In this document: piece after piece, positions 26,425 through 34,879 of the stretch
Numbering within the stretch: the first letter of the stretch is position 1
Layout: each line of letters starts with the position of its first letter
DNA from: Pedobacter roseus
Lineage (GTDB): Bacteria; Bacteroidota; Bacteroidia; Sphingobacteriales; Sphingobacteriaceae
Reading direction: 5' to 3'
DNA length: 64,000 nt
Assembly (NCBI RefSeq): GCF_014395225.1
Contig: NZ_CP060723.1
Coordinates: 3,410,001-3,474,000 of the forward strand
Program-made: the position numbers and the translations under genes
The notes under the pieces: model-generated
What the model was told of the DNA's origin: nothing
Databases searched by the model: none
What the model saw: only the letters and a program-made list of their open reading frames with translations

Positions 26425-26811
26425 ATGAAATACGGAGATTTAACCGGGCGAATTATTGGCTGTGCAATGAGAGTCCATTCTTATTTAGGTTCGGGTTTTC
26501 AGGAAAAGATCTATCAAAGGGCTTTGGGTATTGAAATGGGAATTGACAAATTAACCTATAAGGAAGAAATGACAATGACCATTTTTTATCGGGATATAAA
26601 AATCGGTTTTAGAAGAGTAGATTTTTTTGTCGAAAACGAAATCATGGTCGAATTAAAAGCTGTATCCGAACTAAATGATGCCCACCTCGCACAAGCCATC
26701 AATTACCTCGAAGCTTATAAACTACCGGTAGGATTATTGATTAATTTTGGAAGTCGGAGCTTGACTTTCAAGAGAGTTTACAATACAAAGCACCCGGATA
26801 ACAAGAGCTAG
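26425..26811 (+). CDS. GxxExxY family protein
   Basis: A 128-residue protein of the GxxExxY family, named after the motif seen here as GSGFQEKIY (about 22-30). RRVDFFVENEIMVELKAVSEL gives a D...ExK arrangement, so the fold is probably of the PD-(D/E)xK nuclease type. The biological role is unknown. Family members are often present in many copies per Bacteroidota genome and appear scattered. Here the gene stands alone in AT-rich DNA between inverted repeats, which suggests a mobile or recently inserted unit. Confidence 0.88.
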   Translation: MKYGDLTGRIIGCAMRVHSYLGSGFQEKIYQRALGIEMGIDKLTYKEEMTMTIFYRDIKIGFRRVDFFVENEIMVELKAVSELNDAHLAQAINYLEAYKLPVGLLINFGSRSLTFKRVYNTKHPDNKS

Positions 26812-26906
26812 GATTGGTATGATTTAAGGATGATAAGATCAAATGTTTTAAAAGGCAATATTATGAACCCTGATCTTGAAATCCTATCATCTTAAAAATC
26901 CTGGCT
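26807..26906. repeat. Right flanking repeats of the GxxExxY cassette
   Basis: Bases 26807-26840 (AGCTAGGATTGGTATGATTT, ending AAGATC) are a diverged direct copy of 26271-26305. Bases 26868-26906 (starting CCCTGATCTTGAAATCCTAT, ending CCTGGCT) are an inverted copy. The two right-hand copies can pair with each other as a large hairpin. The inverted copy contains the stop codon of the minus-strand gene at 26892. Confidence 0.55.
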
Positions 26907-27197
26907 AAGCGCAGTCATGATTTCGCCGTACAATAGTCCACTACCCCCACCATAATGCTGAATAATTTTTAAGTCTGGTTTAAGCCCGGTCAGTTTTGCC
27001 CTTAGCACTTCCTCACATGCTGCATCAATGCCGTTTCCCAGCAATACCAAATCAATTTCCTGATTTTGGCAAATCTCAATAGCTTCATCATCCGTGCATA
27101 CACAGATTCCTTTCCATTCTGGTCTGGCATTTAACAGGCGGTTCATTACAACGGTAATTTCAGTATCCCTGCCGATATAAAGTATGTTGGTTTGCAT
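26892..27197 (-). CDS. Receiver-like protein without a clear phospho-acceptor (hypothetical)
   Basis: A 101-residue protein with the alternating pattern of a response-regulator receiver domain: NILYIGRDTEITVVMNRLL, EAIEICQNQEIDLVLLGNG, and KPDLKIIQHYGGG with a Lys before the fourth or fifth strand. At the usual phospho-Asp position it reads LVLLGNGID, so the acceptor seems replaced by Gly. It may be a pseudo-receiver used for protein contact. No output domain or kinase is adjacent. The stop codon lies in an inverted repeat. Assignment rests only on pattern. Confidence 0.6.
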   Translation of the reverse strand: MQTNILYIGRDTEITVVMNRLLNARPEWKGICVCTDDEAIEICQNQEIDLVLLGNGIDAACEEVLRAKLTGLKPDLKIIQHYGGGSGLLYGEIMTALSQDF

Positions 27198-27212
27198 AAT
27201 TTTTAAATAAAT

Positions 27213-27244
27213 AAAACCCCGAGGTTTTAAAACCTTCGGGGTTT
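27213..27244 (-). terminator. Terminator of the pirin gene
   Basis: AAACCCCGAGGTTTT (27214-27228) pairs with AAAACCTTCGGGGTTT (27229-27244) in a nearly perfect long stem. Read on the minus strand it follows the pirin stop codon by 13 nt and is followed by a T-rich tail. It also separates pirin from the next minus-strand gene. Confidence 0.75.
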
Positions 27245-27256
27245 GGTTAAATTATT

Positions 27257-27979
27257 CTAGTTCAACTCCATTGGAATATCCATTAATAAAACTTCTGCTC
27301 CTGCAGTATTGGCTTTAAAACTGATGCTATCAGTATCCCACACCCCTAATCCGTCTCTTTTACTAAGCACTTGTCCGTTAATGGTTACTTCTCCACTGAT
27401 AACGAATGCATACACACCATTACCAGCTTTTTTGATTTTGTACTCGGTTTCAAAACCTTCATCAAAATTGCCTAACGAAAACCAGGCATCCTGATGGATC
27501 CAAACGCCGGCATCATCTGCATTTGGCGATAAGATCTGCTGAAAGTTATTGTGACGGGCAGCAACATCTAAAGTCTGTTGATCATAACGTGGCGTAACGT
27601 TTTTCTTGTTCGGAAACAACCAGATCTGCAATAAATTCAATTGCTCGCCTGCATTTGCGTTAAACTCGCTATGACTAACTCCTGTTCCGGCACTCATTAC
27701 CTGGATTTCTCCATTTTTAATTACCGCAGAATTTCCCATACTATCTTTGTGTGCAATTGCACCGGCCAATGGAATGGTAATAATTTCCATGTTATCGTGT
27801 GGGTGACTACCAAAGCCCATACCACCATCAATCAAGTCATCATTTAAAACCCTTAAAACCCCGAAGTGCATCCTTTCAGGATTGTAGTAGTTTGCAAAAC
27901 TGAATGAGTGATGTGCATTTAACCAGCCATGATTAGCATGACCGCGGGTGTTTTCTTTGTGCAAAATGAACTGTGACAT
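27257..27979 (-). CDS. Pirin family protein
   Basis: A 240-residue bicupin of the pirin/YhhW type. The N-terminal cupin shows GFGSHPHDNMEIITIPLAGAIAHKDS, with metal-binding His residues, and GTGVSHSEFN further on. The C-terminal cupin is degenerate. YhhW has quercetin 2,3-dioxygenase activity in vitro, and human pirin is a redox-sensitive nuclear protein; the bacterial substrate is unsettled. A TAACTTTG -7 box lies at 28004-28011 on the minus strand, 25 bp before the ATG. Confidence 0.92.
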   Translation of the reverse strand: MSQFILHKENTRGHANHGWLNAHHSFSFANYYNPERMHFGVLRVLNDDLIDGGMGFGSHPHDNMEIITIPLAGAIAHKDSMGNSAVIKNGEIQVMSAGTGVSHSEFNANAGEQLNLLQIWLFPNKKNVTPRYDQQTLDVAARHNNFQQILSPNADDAGVWIHQDAWFSLGNFDEGFETEYKIKKAGNGVYAFVISGEVTINGQVLSKRDGLGVWDTDSISFKANTAGAEVLLMDIPMELN

Positions 27980-28003
27980 AAATTTCCTTTCTTATTTATG
28001 ATA

Positions 28004-28011
28004 CAAAGTTA
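28004..28011 (-). promoter_or_regulatory. -7 box of the pirin gene
   Basis: On the minus strand the bases read TAACTTTG, a match to TAnnTTTG, 25 bp before the pirin start codon. No clear -33 TTG is found. Confidence 0.4.
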
Positions 28012-28056
28012 ATACTGTAAGGCTTGCTGTGCATTGATGTAGGGTAAGAAGTGAGA

Positions 28057-28125
28057 GAGCGTTAAGCGGAGGGCGTAGAGCGTTAGGCGGAGGGCGTGGA
28101 GCATAGAGCGTTTGGCGGAGAGCGC
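28057..28125. repeat. Short tandem repeat, about 21-nt unit
   Basis: Three imperfect G-rich copies follow one another: GAGCGTTAAGCGGAGGGCGTA (28057-28077), a close copy at 28078-28098, and a looser copy to 28125. The array fills the space between the pirin promoter and the end of the AlkD-like gene. Confidence 0.6.
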
Positions 28126-28135
28126 TTGATATGGC

Positions 28136-28816
28136 CTAAGAACCAACTTTAGCCAATACAGCATCGCTGTTAAGTTCTCTTAACGCATCTAACGCTACCC
28201 AGTTTGCTTTTTTATTTTTCTGGGCAAGAATATTATTTGCAGTTTGGATGGCCTGCCCATGCAGAAAAGTATTACGCTTGCCAGTTTGCCTCAACGCCCA
28301 GTTGATTGCTTTTTTAACAAAATTCCGGTTATCATAAGCTTCTCTTTCAATTACCGGAAGAAAACCTAGAAAAGTTGTATCAGGTTCTTTTTTAAGGTGA
28401 ACAGCTGCCTCGGCCATCAACACAAAACCGGTACGTTTTACAAATTCAGCTTCAGCCGCTGCAAATTCAAAAACCTTCGACTTAAAATAAGGCGTTTTAA
28501 CGAAAAGATTTCCGCAAGCCTGATCACATATATCCCATGAACTAAAATCTTTCGTCCACGTGTTTATTTGCATTTCTGTTACTTGTTTATAATCGCCAAT
28601 GAATGTGGCTAAAAGACGGGCTTCGTGAAATCCGGTTTTCCAGAGCAATAAAGATAGCTCCTGATTTTTACCGATCTGTTTCGCCAACTTCCGGATATTG
28701 GGCACGCGAATACCGAAAGCCTTTGAAATATCGATCCTAAAATGGGCCATTTTCTTCAGGTAATCGGGTTCACTGATGGATTGCAGCTCGGAAAGGATAA
28801 ATTCAATGTCTTTCAT
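28136..28816 (-). CDS. DNA alkylation repair protein (AlkD-like)
   Basis: A 226-residue all-helical HEAT-like repeat protein of the AlkC/AlkD family. Recognised segments are ISKAFGIRVPNIRKLAKQIG, the WKTGFHEARLLATFIGDY block, and the SWDICDQACGNLFVKT block containing the WD pair that lies by the lesion site. RNFVKKAINWALRQTGKRN follows. AlkD removes bulky or charged N-alkylated bases without flipping them. The family is well conserved, so the call is firm, although activity of this homologue is inferred. It is a single gene on the minus strand. Confidence 0.9.
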   Translation of the reverse strand: MKDIEFILSELQSISEPDYLKKMAHFRIDISKAFGIRVPNIRKLAKQIGKNQELSLLLWKTGFHEARLLATFIGDYKQVTEMQINTWTKDFSSWDICDQACGNLFVKTPYFKSKVFEFAAAEAEFVKRTGFVLMAEAAVHLKKEPDTTFLGFLPVIEREAYDNRNFVKKAINWALRQTGKRNTFLHGQAIQTANNILAQKNKKANWVALDALRELNSDAVLAKVGS

Positions 28817-28887
28817 GATTCGAATTTAGTTTTTCTGCTCCGCTTCACTACGGATTTATTTCAAATGATCCTGTTTATTGAATGAAA

Positions 28888-29416
28888 CCTATTCTTTCTA
28901 CTTCCGAAGTACATTTTTGTACCTCCGAGCCTATTCTTTCTAATTCCGAAGTACATCTTTGTACCTCCGGGCCTATTCTTTCTACTTCCGAAGTACCTTT
29001 TTGTACCTCCGAGCTTATCCTTTCTACTTCAGAAGTACATTTTTGTACCTCCGGTCTTATTCTTTCTACTTCCGAAGTACATTTTTGTACCTCCGAGCTT
29101 ATTCTTACTACTTCCGAAATACCTTTTTATACCTCCAAGCCTATTCTTTCTACTTCCGAAGTGCCTTTTTATACCTCCAAGCTTATTCTTTCTACTTCCG
29201 AAGTACATTTTTGTACCTCCGGGCCTATTCTTTCTACTTCCGAAGTACATTTTTGTACCTCCGGGCCTATTCCTTCTACTTCCGAAGTACATTTTTGTAC
29301 CTCTAAGCTTATTCTTTCTACTTCCGAAGTACATTTTTGTACCTCCGAACTTATTCTTTCTACTTCAGAAGTACATTTTTGTACCTCCGGAACAGCAAAT
29401 TGGTCTTCGGAGGTAC
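28888..29416. repeat. Tandem array of twelve 42-nt units with an inverted terminal half-unit
   Basis: Twelve contiguous 42-nt units run from 28888 to 29391 without spacers. Each has a conserved core ATTCTTTCTACTTCCGAAGT then ACATTTTTGTACCTCC, and about 6 variable bases at the junction (GAGCCT, GGGCCT, GAGCTT, GGTCTT, AAGCCT, AAGCTT, GAACTT). The core contains two palindromes, ACTTCCGAAGT and GTACATTTTTGTAC. After unit 12 an inverted CGGAGGTAC closes the array near 29408-29416. Because 42 is divisible by three, several frames stay open on both strands. One plus-strand frame (28882-29487, with an ATG at the border) would encode 14-residue repeats such as PILSTSEVHFCTSG, but nothing shows it is translated. 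Confidence 0.85.
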
Positions 29417-29581
29417 TTTTAAATAACATTGAAGCCCCTTTCGGCATTAATCGACAGGCATATAACTTAAATCAGCCACAACACTAAACATAACCAATCC
29501 TTAACACGGTTTCAGCTTTAAGTTTATATCTACACATTAAACTTGCTTCAATTTAACCAGAACAATCAACCTTATAAACTC

Positions 29582-30835
29582 ATGCAAAAAAACATCATCT
29601 GGATGCTATTAGCCTCCTGCCTGTTCGCATTTTCGTGCAAAAAGAACACTATAACTGAAGAACAGGGCAGCGCAACGGTTCAAAACAAAAATATGCTAAT
29701 GGCTACTTCAGCAGTGAGCGCGGCTGTAAGTGTAAATGCCTATACCAATACTTCGGCTTACATTAACACCGGTTTTACTTTTCTAAACCCAACACAGCTG
29801 GATAAAAACCGCCAGGCGATTGGCGGGAATTCTTACACTGAAGTATACGGCTTTAACGTGCCGGAAGAAAACAGGGTAAGGGGTATCAGATGGAATGAAG
29901 ATGATGAAACCACTTCTATCTGGCGCCCGCAAGGTATTGCCGGTTTCTCCAGGAATGGTGTGCGTTATTTACTGGTGAGCTGGTATGCTAAAGATGCTGC
30001 AGAGAGCAAAGGATCGAGGATAAGCCTTATCGACATCAGTCCAAGTTCGGCCACTTACTTAACTTATAGGCACATTTTACTGGTACAGCCTACCCTGCCA
30101 ACCGGAACGTTAGATTATACACAATACGGCTCTTATGCACCATTAAATGTACATGCAGGCGGAATCGCTTATTTTAATGGCAAAATTTATTTAAGCAGCA
30201 CAAGTTTAGGCTTAAGGGTATTCGATTTAGATAAAATTATCGAAGTAAGCGCTGGAACCGGCACCGAAAATAAATGTGGCAAAGATGCCAGTGGTAACCT
30301 TTATGCTTTTAATTACAGGTATATCCTCCCACAGATAGGTTATTATAAAATCAATGATGCTAGTCCGTTTTCTACCGTACAGGTAAATTACGAAAACAAC
30401 CAGCTATGGACGGGCCAATATTATGCTGGCAGTGCTGATGCCTCAATTGTACCCAAAATATTCGGATTTCCGATCAATGCCTCTGGTGAATTGCAAAACT
30501 CCGGTATACAAACAGTAACCCCTAAAAACAGTCTGTTTGCGTCCGATCATGCCCATGGGATACAGGGCGTTTTCAGAAAAGGCAACAGAACCTGGCTTTC
30601 TTGTACGGGATCACCCAGCGAATCGTACGGATCTACCGCCCGTTTGGCAAGGTATACCGATGGAGATACCAATACGGTGAGGTACAGGTGGCCTTATGGC
30701 TCCGAATCGTTATATCTTGAAGCACAATATGGATACCTATGGAGTTTAACAGAATTCGAACCCAACGCTGGTGCTAATAATGGCAGTCAGGTTAACCGTT
30801 GCATATTCGCAGTTGATTTCTCGAAATACGAATAG
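29582..30835 (+). CDS. Putative lipoprotein of unknown function
   Basis: A 417-residue exported protein. The start is ATG at 29582: it gives MQKNIIWMLLASCLFAFSC, a lipoprotein signal with the lipidated Cys near residue 19, while the longer upstream frame would spoil it. The mature part has repeated beta-strand patterns (GIRWNEDDETTSIWRPQGIAG, GGIAYFNGKIYLSSTSLGLR, HAHGIQGVFRKGNRTWLSC, EAQYGYLWSLTEFEP) consistent with a beta-propeller. I recall similar secreted proteins in actinobacteria, but cannot name a function. It stands alone, downstream of the 42-nt repeat array. Confidence 0.75.
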   Translation: MQKNIIWMLLASCLFAFSCKKNTITEEQGSATVQNKNMLMATSAVSAAVSVNAYTNTSAYINTGFTFLNPTQLDKNRQAIGGNSYTEVYGFNVPEENRVRGIRWNEDDETTSIWRPQGIAGFSRNGVRYLLVSWYAKDAAESKGSRISLIDISPSSATYLTYRHILLVQPTLPTGTLDYTQYGSYAPLNVHAGGIAYFNGKIYLSSTSLGLRVFDLDKIIEVSAGTGTENKCGKDASGNLYAFNYRYILPQIGYYKINDASPFSTVQVNYENNQLWTGQYYAGSADASIVPKIFGFPINASGELQNSGIQTVTPKNSLFASDHAHGIQGVFRKGNRTWLSCTGSPSESYGSTARLARYTDGDTNTVRYRWPYGSESLYLEAQYGYLWSLTEFEPNAGANNGSQVNRCIFAVDFSKYE

Positions 30836-30908
30836 AAGCGATAATCAAATAAAAAAGAGGCTGTATCGTAATTTAAATCTATCCCGAATTCATCAAGTTG
30901 AGAAAGGT

Positions 30909-30998
30909 CGTCATTTCGACTGAAGCGCAGTCCCGAACTTTCGGGAGAGAAATCTTTTAACGTAGTACAAAGATTTCTCCACTACGGTCGAAATGACG
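30909..30998. repeat. Dispersed palindromic element (GTCATTTCGA family)
   Basis: The ends CGTCATTTCGAC (30909-30920) and GTCGAAATGACG (30987-30998) are perfectly complementary. Inside are nested palindromes, CCCGAACTTTCGGG and AGAAATCTTT with AAAGATTTCT. The family also occurs at 21318-21440 and 42217-42317. Confidence 0.75.
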
Positions 30999-31008
30999 AT
31001 AGCATACC

Positions 31009-32175
31009 TTAAGCTAAAGCCTGCTCAATATCAGCTAAAATATCGTTAATATGCTCTAAACCGATTGATAAACGAATAGATCCCTGTTCTATACCTACTT
31101 CATTTCTTTGCTCTTCGGTTAGTTTACTGTGAGTGCTGGTTGCAGGATGTGTAGCAATTGAACGTGTATCGGCAAGGTTTGCAGAAATAGAGAACATTTC
31201 TAAACGGTCCATAAATTTACGTGCCGCATCTATACCGCCATCAACCACAATGGTTACAATACCTCCACCCTGTTTCATTTGCTTTTTGGCAATTTCATAC
31301 TGTGGGTGCGATGGCAAAAACGGATATTTCACCAGTTTGATTTTTGGGTGCTTTTCTAAATATTCGGCCACTTTTAAGGCGTTTTCGCAATGACGGTCCA
31401 TACGGATGGCCAAAGTTTCTAGGCTTTTAGATAAAATCCAGGCATTAAAAGGTGAAAGTGCGGGTCCACTGTGACGGGCAAAACCAATAACATCAGCAAT
31501 TAGTTCTTTTGTACCTAAAATAACACCACCTAAAACACGGCCTTGTCCATCAATGTACTTGGTAGCCGAATGAATAGAGATGTGTGCACCAAGTTCAATC
31601 GGACGTTGCAAATATGGTGTGGCAAAACAATTATCAACCACCAGCAATAAATTGTGTTTTTTCGCTAAATCACCTAAAAATTCAAGATCGATGATATCGA
31701 TACCCGGATTAGATGGCGTCTCTACAAAAATCATTTTGGTGTTTGGTTTGATCAGTGCTTCCCAGTCCTGTGGTTTATCTAAATCTGCATAATCAAAAGT
31801 TACTCCCCAGTTAGAAAAAACATTGGTCAGCAATTGATGCGTTGAACCAAAAACCGAACGGCTCGAAACCAGGTGGTCGCCATTTTTTAAGAAAGCACCA
31901 AAAGTGGTAAAAATGGCCGCCATACCAGTAGCAGTTGCAAAACCATCTTCAGCACCTTCCAAAAGGCACATTTTATCAATAAACTCTGAGGTATTTGGAT
32001 TTGAATAACGGCTATAAACGTTCCCCTCTTTTTCGTTGGCAAACAAAGCACGCATTTCTTCAGCATCTTCGAACTTATAACTCGAAGTAAGGTAAATTGG
32101 CGATGAATGCTCTTTATGCAGGCTGCGTTCTGTTTGAGTGCGTATAGCTATGGTTTCAAAATTTTCGGATTTCAT
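31009..32175 (-). CDS. metZ: O-succinylhomoserine sulfhydrylase
   Basis: A 388-residue PLP-dependent enzyme of the Cys/Met metabolism family. It fits best as MetZ, which makes homocysteine directly from O-succinylhomoserine and sulfide. Visible are YSRYSNPN (about 54-61, substrate contacts), ATATGMAAIF, FVETPSNPG, VVDNCFATPYLQRP and the PLP lysine in SIHSATKYIDGQGRVLGG. The late STHSKLTEEQR is typical of transsulfuration enzymes. Cystathionine gamma-synthase or O-acetylhomoserine sulfhydrylase cannot be wholly excluded without an alignment. It is monocistronic. Confidence 0.85.
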   Translation of the reverse strand: MKSENFETIAIRTQTERSLHKEHSSPIYLTSSYKFEDAEEMRALFANEKEGNVYSRYSNPNTSEFIDKMCLLEGAEDGFATATGMAAIFTTFGAFLKNGDHLVSSRSVFGSTHQLLTNVFSNWGVTFDYADLDKPQDWEALIKPNTKMIFVETPSNPGIDIIDLEFLGDLAKKHNLLLVVDNCFATPYLQRPIELGAHISIHSATKYIDGQGRVLGGVILGTKELIADVIGFARHSGPALSPFNAWILSKSLETLAIRMDRHCENALKVAEYLEKHPKIKLVKYPFLPSHPQYEIAKKQMKQGGGIVTIVVDGGIDAARKFMDRLEMFSISANLADTRSIATHPATSTHSKLTEEQRNEVGIEQGSIRLSIGLEHINDILADIEQALA

Positions 32176-32290
32176 TTTTTAGTGTCAAGATTTAGTATCA
32201 AGTTGTTAGTATCAAGTATCAAGAGTAGAGTATCAAAAATGTCTTTCCGTTTTGATACTAGATACTTGATACCGTTATACTTCTACCTTT

Positions 32291-32707
32291 CTATTTATTT
32301 ATTTTATAAGTAAAGTTAATTGTTGCAGACCGGCCTAAAATATTAGATACCGAGCAATATTTATCGAAAGTCATTTGTAATGCACGCTCTACCTTTGGCA
32401 CGCTTAAATCGCCAAAAAGGTCGAAATGAATGTTGATTACGTCAAAAATCGGCGGCATTTCTTCTTCTTTACGCGTCGCGTTTATGGCAATTTTAACATC
32501 ATCAAGGGGTTCCTTCTGTTTGGTTAATACATTTACCATATCAATCCCACTGCAGCCACCTAAACCAATCAATAACATTTCCATTGGCCTGAAACCTTTC
32601 CCTTCGCCGCCTATTGCAGCCTTTGCATCCAACTCTACGGTAAAACCGCTTTCGTTTTCTGCTTCAAAATTAAATTTACCGCTTTTGCGGATTAGATTAA
32701 TGTTCAT
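32291..32707 (-). CDS. OsmC family protein
   Basis: A 138-residue OsmC/Ohr fold protein, probably a thiol-dependent peroxidase for organic hydroperoxides. The first reactive Cys is in GLGGCSGIDMVNVL and the second in FDKYCSVSNIL. GGEGKGFRPMEMLLIGLGG is the helix leading to the active site. ATG at 32707 is preferred over the upstream alternative at 32755 because it starts directly with MNINLIRKSGKFNF, the first strand of the fold. Confidence 0.88.
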   Translation of the reverse strand: MNINLIRKSGKFNFEAENESGFTVELDAKAAIGGEGKGFRPMEMLLIGLGGCSGIDMVNVLTKQKEPLDDVKIAINATRKEEEMPPIFDVINIHFDLFGDLSVPKVERALQMTFDKYCSVSNILGRSATINFTYKINK

Positions 32708-32904
32708 CTTATTTAGTATTGAGATGCTAGATATGAGATTTGAGACTATACTCACCTTATATCTTCAACCTCTATTTAAATTTATTTATAATTGTATCCA
32801 GATGTGAGATTTGAGGCACAAGACATATTAGGCGCCCAAAACCTTCCAACCTTCAACCTTCCAACCTTATCTGCTATTCAAACGCCATGCGCCATACGCT
32901 TTGC

Positions 32905-33708
32905 CTAAATACCATAAAATACTAAGTTATTTTTTTCCAGTTCTGGCAATTTAACGGGATGGCTAAACAATGCAAAAACCGACGAACCGCTACCACTCAT
33001 TAAAGCGAATGTTGCGCCTGCATCGTATAAACTGGTTTTTATTTGACGAATTTGGGGATATTTAACGAAAACGGATGGTTCGAAATCGTTGATAACCTTA
33101 TATTTCCATGTTGTTGGATGCAAATGTATGATTTCTTTTAACGATTGCAAAGGTTTCTGAGGTTTTACATGCGCATAAGCATCGGCTGTACTTACATGTA
33201 CGGGCGGTTTTACCAAAACTTTAAACCAGGCTGACAAATCTATTTCACATTTTTCAAATTCATCGCCCTTGTTAAATGCGTAAACAGGTTTGTTCTCGAT
33301 AAAAAAAGCACAATCGGCACCTAGCTGGCGGGCGTAATCTTCCATTCTCTCAACCGACAAACCTAAACTGAACTTCTCATTCAGCAACTTGATCACAAAT
33401 GCACAGTCTGCCGAGCCCCCCCCCAATCCTGCACCTACCGGAATGTTTTTTAACAAATTGATCTGCTGTGCAGGGATATCAAAATCCTTTTTTATCAACT
33501 GATAGGCTTTAAAACAGAGGTTATCGTTCGCATCACCAGGAATATCGACACCATGTATTTTGCACGAGGTTATATCCGCATCGGTAATTTCGACCGCATC
33601 TTTAATATTGATGGGATAAAAAATGGTTTCGAGGTTGTGGTAACCATCAGCACGTTTTTCGGTGATATTTAAGCCTAAGTTTATTTTTGCGTTGGGAAAA
33701 GATAGCAT
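32905..33708 (-). CDS. ispE: 4-diphosphocytidyl-2-C-methyl-D-erythritol kinase
   Basis: A 267-residue GHMP-family kinase of the MEP pathway for isoprenoid precursors. It begins with the characteristic FPNAKINLGLNITEKRADGYHNLETIF. The ATP loop is PVGAGLGGGSADCAFV (about 93-108), and LMSGSGSSVFALF near the C-terminus is the third GHMP motif. Length is slightly below the E. coli protein (283). It stands alone on the minus strand. Confidence 0.95.
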   Translation of the reverse strand: MLSFPNAKINLGLNITEKRADGYHNLETIFYPINIKDAVEITDADITSCKIHGVDIPGDANDNLCFKAYQLIKKDFDIPAQQINLLKNIPVGAGLGGGSADCAFVIKLLNEKFSLGLSVERMEDYARQLGADCAFFIENKPVYAFNKGDEFEKCEIDLSAWFKVLVKPPVHVSTADAYAHVKPQKPLQSLKEIIHLHPTTWKYKVINDFEPSVFVKYPQIRQIKTSLYDAGATFALMSGSGSSVFALFSHPVKLPELEKNNLVFYGI

Positions 33709-33952
33709 TTTAGTCCTGAGTCGTGAGTCATAAGTCCTGAGTCCATGGTGCCGAAACCAGCAGCCGTCTCATTTGCAAACATACAAATTTTATGTAGGTC
33801 GCGGCTTCACGCCGTGACTACACGCCGGAATTAAACATCCGGATGGCACGCCACAATTACGCACAACCGATGTTAACAATTAAACATTAAAATGATTTAT
33901 AACACCTGATAAATTTTAGATATTTGTATTTTATTAATTATTTACAATTTAA

Positions 33953-33970
33953 AAGCCCCTCAAGGGGTTT
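33953..33970 (+). promoter_or_regulatory. Hairpin immediately upstream of the thyA start codon
   Basis: AAGCCCC (33953-33959) pairs with GGGGTTT (33964-33970) around a TCAA loop, with one G-T pair. The hairpin ends 7 nt before the thyA ATG at 33978, with GGGGTGT between. It lies where the ribosome would bind, so it could limit translation. A chance insertion of a small repeat is the alternative. Confidence 0.4.
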
Positions 33971-33977
33971 GGGGTGT

Positions 33978-34772
33978 ATGAAACAATATTTAGATTTAAT
34001 GCAGCATGTGCTTGATCATGGCGCTCAAAAACACGATCGTACCGGCACGGGAACAATAAGCGTTTTTGGTTATCAAATGCGTTTTAACCTTCAGGAAGGT
34101 TTCCCTATGGTAACCACAAAGAAACTGCATTTAAAATCTATTATTCATGAACTGATCTGGTTTTTAACAGGCGATACCAATATTAAATACCTTAAAGATA
34201 ATGGTGTACGTATCTGGGACGAATGGGCGGATGAAAACGGCAACCTCGGACCGGTTTATGGTTCGCAATGGAGAAGCTGGCCCACACCTGATGGCCAGCA
34301 CATTGATCAGATTACAAATATTATCAACACGATCAAAAACAATCCTGATTCGCGCAGGATCATTGTTTCAGCATGGAATGTTGCCGAAATCGAAAATATG
34401 GCCTTGCCTCCTTGTCATGCTTTTTTTCAGTTTTATGTAGCAGATGGAAAATTAAGCTGCCAGCTGTATCAGCGCAGTGCCGATATTTTTCTGGGCGTCC
34501 CTTTCAATATTGCCTCTTATGCCTTACTTACCATGATGGTGGCACAGGTTTGCGGTTTACAGGCCGGAGATTTTATCCACACCCTTGGCGATGCGCACTT
34601 ATACAATAACCATATCGAACAGGCCAACCTACAATTAAGCCGCGAGCCTAAACCGCTTCCAACTATGAAAATCAATCCCGATGTAAAAAGCATCTTCGAT
34701 TTCAAGTTTGAAGATTTTACACTGGAGAACTACGAGGCTCATCCACATATTAAAGGTATTGTAGCAGTATAA
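33978..34772 (+). CDS. thyA: Thymidylate synthase
   Basis: A 264-residue thymidylate synthase that methylates dUMP to dTMP with methylene-tetrahydrofolate. The length equals that of the E. coli enzyme. Landmarks: [26 protein letters not shown] at the start, [20 protein letters not shown], the catalytic Cys in [31 protein letters not shown], and [12 protein letters not shown]. The upstream frame to 33924 is just an open extension; ATG at 33978 is the conserved start. The reaction produces dihydrofolate, which folA, two genes downstream, recycles. Confidence 0.97.
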   Translation: MKQYLDLMQHVLDHGAQKHDRTGTGTISVFGYQMRFNLQEGFPMVTTKKLHLKSIIHELIWFLTGDTNIKYLKDNGVRIWDEWADENGNLGPVYGSQWRSWPTPDGQHIDQITNIINTIKNNPDSRRIIVSAWNVAEIENMALPPCHAFFQFYVADGKLSCQLYQRSADIFLGVPFNIASYALLTMMVAQVCGLQAGDFIHTLGDAHLYNNHIEQANLQLSREPKPLPTMKINPDVKSIFDFKFEDFTLENYEAHPHIKGIVAV

Positions 34773-34777
34773 TATTT

Positions 34778-34811
34778 GTTCATTGGTCATTAGCCATTGG
34801 TTCATTTGTTT
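34778..34811. repeat. Left inverted repeat bracketing the four-helix-bundle gene
   Basis: GTTCATTGGTCATTAG (34778-34793) followed by CCATTGGTTCATTTGTTT is matched in inverted orientation at 35320-35345. A third, diverged copy in the same orientation lies at about 45646-45680, without any such gene beside it. Confidence 0.65.
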
Positions 34812-34879
34812 GGGTGCAGAATAGAACATCTGATTTTTATAAATCATCCCGATATATAAATTCACTTAAATTGAAAAAA

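Noticed and set aside
28882..29487. A 201-residue repeat protein, or a CRISPR array, in the 42-nt repeats
   Set aside because: The unit length is a multiple of three, so open frames appear on both strands in several phases. There are no spacers between units and no cas genes, which excludes CRISPR. Translation is unproven, so it is listed as a repeat only.
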